A DNA stretch of 49,074 bases from Yoonia sp. (GTDB taxonomy: Bacteria; Pseudomonadota; Alphaproteobacteria; Rhodobacterales; Rhodobacteraceae): assembly GCF_017854565.1 (NCBI RefSeq), contig NZ_JAFMHJ010000026.1:1-49074 (forward strand), given 5' to 3'. The first letter of the stretch is position 1, and the number at the start of each line of letters is the position of its first letter. The notes below the pieces were generated by a model that was given only the letters and a program-made list of their open reading frames with translations, had not been told where the DNA came from and did not search any database. Positions 25,026 through 32,721 of the stretch are shown piece by piece. A program made the translations under genes and the position numbers.

Positions 25026-26612
25026 ATGACTTTAAAAGTCCTTTCAAATAAACGTAATGTCGTGTCCGCGCTGGCACTGTCGGCGGCAATGCTGACGCCC
25101 GCGGCAACATGGGCCGGTGAGGTTACGCTGAAATCAGCGGACGGCACCGTAAACCTGATTGGTGAATTTATCGACTTCGCCGACAACAACTATGTCATCC
25201 GCACAGGGCTGGGTGATCTGCGGATTTCTGCTGCCCGCGTTCGCTGCGAAGGTGAATCCTGCCCTGACTTCGCATCGACGACCGCCGACGTGCGCTTCGC
25301 CGGTTCCGATACAGTCGGCGAAGGTGTGATGCCGCTTCTGCTGTCTGGTTACGCCGCATATCTGGGCGCCGAGGCGACGGTCACCGCCACAGGTGCCGAC
25401 GACGAGATCCTTGCAGAACTTGTCGGTGAAGAAGGTTTCGGCGATCCCGTTGGCAGCTACCTTGTCACGTCTACCGGTTCAGGCGATGCGTTCCGCACAC
25501 TGCTGAGCGGCACCGCGCAGGTTGGTATGGCCTCGCGCCGCATTACCCCGGACGAAGCACGCGCCCTGCGCGATGCCGGTGCAGGTAACATGGTCAGCCC
25601 ATCGCAAGAACACATCATCGCGGTCGATAGTCTGATCGTGATCACGAACCCGGAAAACCCTGTCACCCGCCTGACGATGGACCAATTGCGCGGCATCTAT
25701 GGGGGGCAGATCACCAATTGGTCCGAAGTCGACGGTGCCAATCGCCCGATCAAAGTATCTGACCGCCCCGAGAGTTCGGGTACAGGCGCCGTTTTCCGCG
25801 ATCGCGTCTTTGGCGACAACGCCCCGGCGACACTCAGCAGTGCGACAATCATCGCCAGCAACAACGACACCGCCGCCTTCGTCAACGAAGATCCTGACGC
25901 GATTGGCTTTGTCGGCTACGCCTTCCAGCGTGGCGCACAAGCGGTCAAGCTGGTCAACGAATGCGGACTGACGATGTCGCCCGACGCTTTCTCGGCGCGG
26001 ACAGAAGAATACGCCCTGCAGCGTTTCTTGTATCTGTACAGCCGTGAAGACATGGCCGAAGACGCCGCAAAGGCATTCCTGGACTATTCGACCTCGGATG
26101 ATGCCGACGAAGTCATAGCAAAGGCGGGCTTTATCGACCTTGGCGTTGATCGGCGCCCCCAAGAGCTTGACGGCGACCGTGCCCGACAGTTGCTTGACCC
26201 CAATGTCGATGCCTACGAAGGCGGGATCATGCGCGAAATGCTGTCGCAAATGGTGTACTACGACCGCCTGTCGACAACCTTCCGCTTCCGCACCGGCTCG
26301 CAGGCACTTGACCCACGCGGTCTGCTGAACCTCGCGCGTCTTGCCGACTACCTCGAGAAACAGCCAGAAGGCACCAAGATCCTGTTCGTGGGCTTCACTG
26401 ATGATGTCGGCGCGTTCGACAGCAACCGGGATCTTTCGATTGCCCGCGCCCAGCAGGTCATGGCGACGCTCACGGAATTTTCGGCGGGTCGTCTGGACGG
26501 TGTCCAAATGGCGTCGGCAGGTTACGGTGAAGTTGCGCCGTCCGCCTGTAACACCACCGAGAACGAGCGTCGGATCAACCGCCGTGTCGAAGTGTGGATT
26601 CAGTCCGAGTAA
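25026..26612 (+). CDS. Secreted PstS-like substrate-binding / OmpA C-terminal fusion protein
   Basis: A 528-residue exported protein with three parts. A signal peptide ends near TPAATWA. A short domain (about 30-80) contains LIGEFIDFADNNYVIRTGLG. A phosphate-binding-protein-like domain (about 90-370) has VRFAGSDTVGEGVMPLLLSGY, GMASRRITPDEA, QLRGIYGGQITNWSEV and RPESSGTGAVFRD, as in PstS. An OmpA-type peptidoglycan-binding domain (about 410-525) has the closing segment NERRINRRVEVWI. The fusion would anchor a phosphate-type ligand binder to the cell wall in the periplasm. No pst permease or phoU genes adjoin. ATG 25026 has GGAG about 9 bases upstream. Confidence 0.88.
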   Translation: MTLKVLSNKRNVVSALALSAAMLTPAATWAGEVTLKSADGTVNLIGEFIDFADNNYVIRTGLGDLRISAARVRCEGESCPDFASTTADVRFAGSDTVGEGVMPLLLSGYAAYLGAEATVTATGADDEILAELVGEEGFGDPVGSYLVTSTGSGDAFRTLLSGTAQVGMASRRITPDEARALRDAGAGNMVSPSQEHIIAVDSLIVITNPENPVTRLTMDQLRGIYGGQITNWSEVDGANRPIKVSDRPESSGTGAVFRDRVFGDNAPATLSSATIIASNNDTAAFVNEDPDAIGFVGYAFQRGAQAVKLVNECGLTMSPDAFSARTEEYALQRFLYLYSREDMAEDAAKAFLDYSTSDDADEVIAKAGFIDLGVDRRPQELDGDRARQLLDPNVDAYEGGIMREMLSQMVYYDRLSTTFRFRTGSQALDPRGLLNLARLADYLEKQPEGTKILFVGFTDDVGAFDSNRDLSIARAQQVMATLTEFSAGRLDGVQMASAGYGEVAPSACNTTENERRINRRVEVWIQSE

Positions 26613-26624
26613 TCGCTGAAATAC

Positions 26625-26657
26625 GGCACCGGGCGTCAGGTTTTGACGCCCGGTGCC
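26625..26657. terminator. 14-bp perfect hairpin after the PstS-OmpA gene
   Basis: GGCACCGGGCGTCA and TGACGCCCGGTGCC pair perfectly around a 5-base loop, 12 bases after the stop. There is no T-run on the plus strand, so it may be an mRNA 3'-end stabiliser or a weak terminator rather than a classical intrinsic one. Confidence 0.55.
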
Positions 26658-27016
26658 CCATGACAACAGAACGTGGGCGCAAAGGTGCCCATCTGCACAG
26701 TGTAGCCGCGCCCGACGATCCAGAGCCCGTTTGTCAGAACCGTTTATTGACGACAAACAAGGTTTGCGACCGCTCTGGCCATTAACCATCAAGAAAATCT
26801 GGCCCCCGTTTTGAGGGCATACTCCTCAGGTTTGAAAAGTTAGGAAAGCCGATGTTGGTGCTCAACACCGCAAAACAGTCACACACATACCATAGCCCAG
26901 AAGTCAGCGCACCGAACGCGCGGACCGCAGGCGCCATCCCTTTGTGGTGCAATGGACACAAACTCAACCGCCGACATTCTTGATGTGAGGTTGGCGTGAT
27001 AAATAAGGAGAGAGAA
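26658..27016. other. Intergenic region before the PilJ-type gene
   Basis: No gene is seen. It contains a 7-bp inverted repeat GTTTGTC/GACAAAC (26729/26752) and ends in a clear Shine-Dalgarno AAGGAGAG (27005-27012). The promoter of the next gene presumably lies here; no strong consensus was identified. Confidence 0.45.
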
Positions 27017-27952
27017 TTGAAACCCTCAATAACAGCAGGCTGGTCGCGATTGACCACGGCACTGATCATCAGCGTGGGGTTTGCCACGCCGATGCAGGCA
27101 CAGGCCCTGACGCCCGAACAGCTACAAATGATTCAATATCGCGAAGACACAGGTGCCAGCCAACGCATCGACTTGTCCGGCAAACTGCGGATGCTGAGCC
27201 AGCGCATACCGGCAGCGGCCTGCAATTATACCGCCGGCATCGAAAGCGCGACAAGCAATACGGTCATGAATGCCGCGATTGCCGAATTTGACGCCATCAT
27301 GCACGCGCTCGAGTTTGGCGATGAAACCCTTGGGGTCATCGGCGTCGAAGAGCGTCGCAAGACGATCGTCGGCTTGGGCAAATTGCGCGAACTATGGGAG
27401 CCGATGCGCGACACCGCCAACCAGATCGGAACCGGTGGTGGCACCGCCGAAACAGTGGCCACCCTGGCCGAGCAAAGTGCCGACGTGCTGAAAATGGCAC
27501 AACGCATGGTAAGCGAAATATCGGGACAGTATTCCGACCCGACCGCGCTTTTACAAAGTGATGCGATCACAATCGACATCGCCGGACGCCAGCGCATGCT
27601 GACCCAGCGTATGTCGAAAAACGTCTGCCTGATTGCATCGGGCATGACCGTCGTCGCCGCCATCGAGGAATTGAACGACGCCGCACAGATGTTCGATATA
27701 TCGCTTGGCGCGCTGCGTAGCGGCATGGACGACGCAGGAATCGTTCCACCGCCGACGGCTGACATTTCAGCCGGCCTTGCCATCGTCTTGGCCGACTGGG
27801 GCACGATCCAGCCCATCGTTGCGCGTGCGGCCGCAGGCGAGGTGCTTGATGATGAACAACGCAGCATCATGTTCAACGGCGCGAATACGATGACCGGCCA
27901 TATGAACACCGTTGTCGGCATGTACTCTGACGCATCCAAGATGGAGCTTTAG
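27017..27952 (+). CDS. Secreted protein with tandem PilJ/NarX-type sensor domains
   Basis: A 311-residue exported protein with a signal peptide ending at PMQAQA and two copies of a 'type IV pili methyl-accepting chemotaxis transducer N-terminal' domain. The repeated helix motif is clear: IDLSGKLRMLSQRIPAAACN (about 54-73) and IDIAGRQRMLTQRMSKNVCL (about 190-209). In PilJ and NarX such domains are periplasmic sensors joined to membrane signalling modules; here there is no transmembrane or output domain. The start is the TTG at 27017, because AAGGAGAG is ideally spaced before it; the GTG at 26996 overlaps that site. Ligand and partner unknown. Confidence 0.85.
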   Translation: MKPSITAGWSRLTTALIISVGFATPMQAQALTPEQLQMIQYREDTGASQRIDLSGKLRMLSQRIPAAACNYTAGIESATSNTVMNAAIAEFDAIMHALEFGDETLGVIGVEERRKTIVGLGKLRELWEPMRDTANQIGTGGGTAETVATLAEQSADVLKMAQRMVSEISGQYSDPTALLQSDAITIDIAGRQRMLTQRMSKNVCLIASGMTVVAAIEELNDAAQMFDISLGALRSGMDDAGIVPPPTADISAGLAIVLADWGTIQPIVARAAAGEVLDDEQRSIMFNGANTMTGHMNTVVGMYSDASKMEL

Positions 27953-27968
27953 CGGCTCTTATTCCTAA

Positions 27969-28006
27969 GAAATGCCGCGCAGCGCTTGCCGTTGCGCGGC
28001 ATTTTT
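27969..28006 (+). terminator. Intrinsic terminator
   Basis: GCCGCGCA (27974-27981) pairs with TGCGCGGC (27993-28000), extended by the flanking A/T bases, and is followed by ATTTTT. It ends the PilJ-type gene transcript, about 75 bases before the next start. Confidence 0.85.
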
Positions 28007-28082
28007 GTGCCCGGACCTAGCCAAACACACCGCCTGTCTGCAAGACTGGATATCTGCAAGACTGGCCGAAAAGGACCGCGCA

Positions 28083-28931
28083 ATGACAAATACCCTTGCC
28101 CTGATGGGCGTCAAAGGTGGCCCGGCGATCCGTCCGGGGTCACATATGCCCACGTCGATCCTGCTGCGCTTGGGCGGCAAGACGATCCTTGTCGATGCGG
28201 GTCTGGGCGCCACCCGTGGCGTCTGCGATCAAGGCGTGCCGCTAACCGGCATCGACATGATCTTTGTCACCCACCTGCATTCCGATCACTACCTTGAACT
28301 TGGCCCGTTCTTTCATACGGCCTGGACCGCCGGGCTGAACCGGCCCATTCGCGTGATCGGGCCAAAGGGGTTGGATGCCTATTGGGCGGGCTTTGTGCAA
28401 TCCATGTCCTTTGACATCGACCTGCGGATACGTGACGAAGGGCGCTGCGATTTCGCCAGCCTTGCCCAGATCAGCGTGCTGGCCGACGCGGCCACCTACG
28501 ACGGGATCACGGTCCGCGCGCTGCGCAACGTCCATCCGCCCATCACCGACAGCTATGCACTGCGCTTTGACGCGGGCGGCACATCGGTCGTTCTCTCAGG
28601 CGATACCGCCTATATGCCCGAAATGGCCGATTTCGCACGCGGTGCCAATCTTTTGGTCCACGAGGCGATGCTGCGCGATGGCGTCGCGGCGCTGTGCGCG
28701 CGTATGACCAATGGTGATGACCGCCTGCGCCACCACATCCTGAACAGCCACACGGACGCGACGGACGTGGGCCGGATTGCGCGGGATGCCGGGGTCGGGC
28801 AACTCGCCCTGAACCACTTTGTGCCCGACGGCGATCCGGATTTCACCGACACGCATTGGAACGATGCCGTGCGGGTGCATTGGGCGGGACCGCTCCACCT
28901 TGGCAAAGACGGGATGGTCATCCCGCTTTGA
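28083..28931 (+). CDS. MBL-fold metallo-hydrolase
   Basis: A 282-residue metallo-beta-lactamase-fold hydrolase. The metal-binding motif THLHSDHYLE (about 60-69) matches HxHxDH, and a second-sphere Asp lies in VVLSGDTAYMP. The closing HxxD region is NHFVPDGDPD. The layout (ILVDAGLGATRG, a long middle insertion, then INSH-like ILNSHTDATDVG) is closest to ribonuclease Z/arylsulfatase-type members, which often act on small-molecule esters. The substrate is unknown. No signal peptide is seen, so it is probably cytosolic. The ATG at 28083 gives the usual N-terminus; a terminator separates it from the preceding gene. Confidence 0.88.
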   Translation: MTNTLALMGVKGGPAIRPGSHMPTSILLRLGGKTILVDAGLGATRGVCDQGVPLTGIDMIFVTHLHSDHYLELGPFFHTAWTAGLNRPIRVIGPKGLDAYWAGFVQSMSFDIDLRIRDEGRCDFASLAQISVLADAATYDGITVRALRNVHPPITDSYALRFDAGGTSVVLSGDTAYMPEMADFARGANLLVHEAMLRDGVAALCARMTNGDDRLRHHILNSHTDATDVGRIARDAGVGQLALNHFVPDGDPDFTDTHWNDAVRVHWAGPLHLGKDGMVIPL

Positions 28932-28935
28932 AACG

Positions 28936-28970
28936 CAAAAGGCGCGCCAGTTGCCCGGCGCGCCTTTCTG
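28936..28970. terminator. Bidirectional intrinsic terminator
   Basis: AAAAGGCGCGCC and GGCGCGCCTTT flank a short loop between convergent genes (MBL hydrolase and the symporter). A/T tracts on both sides suit termination in both directions. Confidence 0.75.
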
Positions 28971-28984
28971 CGATGTCCGTCGAC

Positions 28985-30541
28985 CTAGTGCTTGTGCTTG
29001 ACGATCTCGCCAGACTTCAAACGGCTGAAATAGCTGTTCATCTCGCGCTTCACGATTGGCATCAGGAAGTAGAGCGCGGTGATGTTCACCACGGCCATCG
29101 CAAAGATCATCGCATCGGAAAAGTCGATCACAGCACCCAACTGGGCTGCCGCACCGATCACGATGAACACACAAAAGATCAGCTTGAAGATCAGCTCTTT
29201 TGTTTTGCCCTCACCCACCAGATAGGTCCAGGCCTTGAGGCCATAGTAGGACCAGCTGATCATGGTCGAGAATGCGAACAATACGACCGCAACAGCCAGC
29301 ACATAGGGGAACCAGCTAAACCCGGTGGCAAAGGCCGCCGATGTCAGTTGCACACCCGATGATCCGTCAATGGTCTGGATCGCCGTGCCTGCTTCGTTCA
29401 GGACAAAGTTGCCCGTCGCAGGATCAACGACCAACACGCCAGAGATCGTAATCACCAGCGCCGTCATCGTACATATGACCACGGTGTCGATGAACGGCTC
29501 AAGCAAGGACACGACGCCCTCGGTCACAGGTTCCTTGGTCCGCACGGCAGAGTGTGCGATGGCCGCCGAACCCACACCAGCTTCGTTCGAAAACGCCGCC
29601 CGCTTGAAGCCCTGGATCAACGCGCCGACGAAACCACCCGCAACACCCAGACCGGTAAACGCACCTGCCCATATCTGGCCAAAGGCCCAGCCGATCTTGT
29701 CGTATTCCACCAGCAGGATGATCAACGCGGCACCGACATAGAGGATACCCATGAACGGCACGACTTTTTCAGTGACCTGCGCGATGGATTTGATACCACC
29801 CACAATCACGGCAAAAACCACCGCAGCAAAGATCAGGCCGGTGATCCAGCCCGGATAGTCCCCGACAATCCCCGAAATCTGCGCATGGGCCTGATTGGCT
29901 TGGAACATATTGCCCCCGCCCAAAGCCCCCAAGATACAAAAGATCGAGAAAAGAATAGCAAGCGCACCACCACCGGGCAAATTCCGTTCCTTAAAGCCCT
30001 TGACCATATAGTACATAGGGCCGCCGGAAACCGTGCCATCAGCATATTCGTTGCGATACTTCACACCCAACGTACATTCCGTGAACTTGGACGCCATGCC
30101 CAAAAGACCGGCAAGGATCATCCAGAACGTGGCACCGGGGCCACCGATCCCGACAGCCACCGCCACACCGGCAATGTTACCAAGGCCGACAGTGCCCGAC
30201 AGCGCCGTGGTCAGCGCCTGAAAATGGCTGACCTCGCCCGCATCGTTGGGGTCTGAATAGTCACCCTTGACCAATGAAATCGCGTGCCCAAACGCGCGGA
30301 ACTGGATCGCACCAAAGTAGATGGTGAACACGGTCGCGCCGACCACCAGCCACATCACGATCCACGGGAAACTGGCCCCCGCAACCTCGAATGGCAGCGG
30401 TGCAAAGATTAGGTTGACGAACCAACCGGTCGAGCTGGCAAAAATCTGATTGACGCGATCATCAATCGACATCTCTTGCGCAACAGCCGCCACAGGCGAA
30501 AGGGCGGCCAATGTGGCCGCAGCAAATATTTGTTTTTTCAT
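28985..30541 (-). CDS. Alanine/glycine:cation symporter (AGCS) family protein
   Basis: A 518-residue sodium-coupled amino-acid importer. After a signal-like N-terminus (FAAATLAALSPVAAVA) there are about ten to eleven hydrophobic segments. Family hallmarks include FQALTTALSGTVGLGNIAGVA near 110, GGPGATFWMILAGLLGMASKF, and RAAFSNEAGVGSAAIAHS near 315, where the conserved polar residues bind substrate and Na+. D/L-alanine or glycine is the usual cargo. It lies 11 bases downstream of the universal stress protein gene and is probably co-transcribed with it. Confidence 0.93.
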   Translation of the reverse strand: MKKQIFAAATLAALSPVAAVAQEMSIDDRVNQIFASSTGWFVNLIFAPLPFEVAGASFPWIVMWLVVGATVFTIYFGAIQFRAFGHAISLVKGDYSDPNDAGEVSHFQALTTALSGTVGLGNIAGVAVAVGIGGPGATFWMILAGLLGMASKFTECTLGVKYRNEYADGTVSGGPMYYMVKGFKERNLPGGGALAILFSIFCILGALGGGNMFQANQAHAQISGIVGDYPGWITGLIFAAVVFAVIVGGIKSIAQVTEKVVPFMGILYVGAALIILLVEYDKIGWAFGQIWAGAFTGLGVAGGFVGALIQGFKRAAFSNEAGVGSAAIAHSAVRTKEPVTEGVVSLLEPFIDTVVICTMTALVITISGVLVVDPATGNFVLNEAGTAIQTIDGSSGVQLTSAAFATGFSWFPYVLAVAVVLFAFSTMISWSYYGLKAWTYLVGEGKTKELIFKLIFCVFIVIGAAAQLGAVIDFSDAMIFAMAVVNITALYFLMPIVKREMNSYFSRLKSGEIVKHKH

Positions 30542-30552
30542 GTCTCTACCCC

Positions 30553-30993
30553 TTATGGAATGATCGTCACAGGGACCGAGGCCGAAGCCACCAATCGACC
30601 TGTCACGCCACCAAAAATGCGTTCTCTCAAACCGCGTGTGCCAACGCGACCGATGATGATCTGCGCCGCGCCACGCTCTTTGGCGATCGCATCAAGAATT
30701 TCGGACGCATCCCCATGCTTGACGATACCGACCACATCAAAGCCTTCCGCCTTGGCGGCGGTCACGGCAGGGTCGACCACGCGGCTATGGGCCAGCTCGA
30801 TCTCTTCTTCGCGGCGCTTGTGACGCTGCTCATTTTCTTCGGGGGTTTGAAAACTGAATGGCGACCATTCAATCACATAGCAAAGTGCGATCGTGCAGTC
30901 CCCAACAGCCTTGGCGCGGTCTTGGGCAAAGGCAAGCGCCCGCGCCCCCGCGTCAGAGCCGTCAAGGCCGACGACAAATGTTGTCTTACTCAT
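30553..30993 (-). CDS. Universal stress protein (UspA family)
   Basis: A 146-residue single-domain USP. It starts FVVGLDGSDAGARALAFAQ and has the ATP-binding signature GRVGTRGLRERIFGGVTG near residues 115-132, followed by ASVPVTII, so it probably binds ATP and dimerises. The middle part (HKRREEEIELAHSR) is a charged helix. It precedes the AGCS symporter gene by 11 bases on the same strand. Pairing of a USP with a transporter is common and often interpreted as regulation of transport under stress; that is an inference here. A -10-like TATAAT lies about 80 bases upstream. Confidence 0.92.
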   Translation of the reverse strand: MSKTTFVVGLDGSDAGARALAFAQDRAKAVGDCTIALCYVIEWSPFSFQTPEENEQRHKRREEEIELAHSRVVDPAVTAAKAEGFDVVGIVKHGDASEILDAIAKERGAAQIIIGRVGTRGLRERIFGGVTGRLVASASVPVTIIP

Positions 30994-31326
30994 AGCAATG
31001 TCCCTGTTGTTATTTTCGCGGTTTGGCGGGGTGGAAACCCCCGCTCAGATGCGGCTTCATCCGGCCACTGCGTGCAATTATACGCAATTCGGCCCAAACC
31101 AGTTAATAAACTTTTGACGTTGCGTCAGTACGGTTTAATTTCCTGCCCTCCCGGCTATAAACAGCCAAAGTAGTCCGCGTATAGGATTTTAAAAGCCAAT
31201 TGTCCCGCCCCGCACTTGCGAAAAGTTGTGGCTCGTCGCCAACCCAAATGCACGCTAAAGTCGGGCGATAACACGACCGGCACGGTATTTTTCCGTCCGG
31301 TCGCCGTGATTGAAAAGGCCAAACAT
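30994..31326. other. Divergent intergenic region between uspA-type and KAP genes
   Basis: 333 bases, AT-richer in the middle. It holds the presumed promoter of the usp/symporter unit (see 31077) and that of the KAP gene. In-frame TTG/GTG codons upstream of 31327 (31216, 31228, 31306) leave open that the KAP protein is up to 37 residues longer. Nothing else was recognised. Confidence 0.45.
31077..31106 (-). promoter_or_regulatory. Putative promoter of the usp/symporter unit
   Basis: On the minus strand, TTAACT (31106-31101), an 18-base spacer and a perfect TATAAT (31082-31077). It would start transcription near 31070, giving a leader of about 75 bases. The -35 match is weak. Confidence 0.35.
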
Positions 31327-32649
31327 TTGAAACTGACCCTGCCACCGCCACAGATTACCCTCTACAAGGACGGCCTGCAAAGTCACGACAAACTTGACCG
31401 CAAACCGCTCGCCGACAGGCTATCCAAACTCTTGGAATCCATCGACGACCCACTGGTCGTGGCGCTTGACGGCGGGTGGGGCAGCGGCAAATCGGTGTTC
31501 CTGCAATGCTGGGTGGGTGAGCATCTAAGGGAGAAAAGTCACACCGCCACCACGCTCTATTTCGATGCGTTCGAAAACGACTATCTGGACGACCCCCTGA
31601 TCGCCCTGACCGGCGCGCTGACGGACAGGTTGACCCCTGACAGCCCAGCGCGCGGGGCACTGAAAAAGCTGCGTCTTGCTGCATATAAGATTCTCCCCTT
31701 GGCCGCGCGCCTTGGATTGGCGGCTGCAACTGCCGGCGGGACCGAAGCCGCTGGCGCAATCGGTGGCGCACTAATTAACCAATCTGCCAAGGACGTCGAA
31801 AAAGCCGCCGAAGCCTACTGGAAACGCGAAGACGGTCGCCGCGCCGCCATGCAACAATTCCGCGACGCGCTAAAGGCCCTGACCGAACCGGACAACGACG
31901 GCACACCACAAAAGAAACTGGTCATCGTCATCGACGAACTCGACCGCTGCCGCCCCGACTATGCCCTGCAATTGCTAGAGGTCATCAAACACTTCTTCGC
32001 CACCCCCGGCGTTCATTTTGTGCTTGGCGTCAACCTGCACGAACTCGCCAACAGCGTCCGCGCGCGGTACGGTGCGGGGATTGATGCGGAGAGATATTTG
32101 CATAAGTTCGTGCAGATCAGGATGCCGATCCAACCACGTGGCTATAGCGGTCAGGTGCAGTCTATCTACCTTAAGCACTTCGAATACGTTTGCGAAACAT
32201 TGAAGATAGATGCAGGTACATTCAGCTATTTCCGTGACTATCTTCAACTGCTCGGACCTCACGCTCATCCTACGCTACGTGATATGGAAAGGCTGGGCTC
32301 GCTAATCGCTACCACCTCTATGAACCTATCAGAACAAGGCGATGCCCGTGATTTCCTTGGCGGATTGATGATCATTCAAGTTCTGCGACCGTCTTGGATC
32401 GAATTGGCCCGACAGAGCGACATGCGTTACAAGTTCATCGCGGAATTATTCGACTGGAATGGCAATTCTTCGAGCCTCCAAAGGGCAGAATACCTTCGAC
32501 ATCGCTGGCAGACGTATCTGGATGGCGTGGAAGCACTCTCGGCTGATGAATTGTCCCGCTACGCAACAAACGAATGGAGAAATGCGAAACCTGAAATGGT
32601 CGCTCGGGTAATCGCCCAGCACCTCGACGCCTTCGCACTCCCCAACTGA
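31327..32649 (+). CDS. KAP-family P-loop NTPase
   Basis: A 440-residue STAND-related P-loop ATPase of the KAP family. Walker A is GGWGSGKS at 49-56. Between Walker A and B is a hydrophobic stretch (about 121-150, LPLAARLGLAAATAGG), as in KAP proteins with a membrane-embedded insert. Walker B is VIVIDELDRCRPDYA (199-213), with the KAP-type DELDRC signature. The TTG at 31327 is chosen because AAAAGG stands 8 bases before it and the protein then begins at the family's usual LTLPPPQI strand; upstream starts are possible. Known KAP members include the phage-excluding PifA, but many have no known role. The 3' half is AT-richer than the 5' half. No partner gene is evident. Confidence 0.85.
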   Translation: MKLTLPPPQITLYKDGLQSHDKLDRKPLADRLSKLLESIDDPLVVALDGGWGSGKSVFLQCWVGEHLREKSHTATTLYFDAFENDYLDDPLIALTGALTDRLTPDSPARGALKKLRLAAYKILPLAARLGLAAATAGGTEAAGAIGGALINQSAKDVEKAAEAYWKREDGRRAAMQQFRDALKALTEPDNDGTPQKKLVIVIDELDRCRPDYALQLLEVIKHFFATPGVHFVLGVNLHELANSVRARYGAGIDAERYLHKFVQIRMPIQPRGYSGQVQSIYLKHFEYVCETLKIDAGTFSYFRDYLQLLGPHAHPTLRDMERLGSLIATTSMNLSEQGDARDFLGGLMIIQVLRPSWIELARQSDMRYKFIAELFDWNGNSSSLQRAEYLRHRWQTYLDGVEALSADELSRYATNEWRNAKPEMVARVIAQHLDAFALPN

Positions 32650-32721
32650 CCCCCTCCCCTTGCCTGCGCGCCTCTCAGCTTTTAAGTGATGCACAAGCTT
32701 TATCAAAAGGAACTGCCACCC

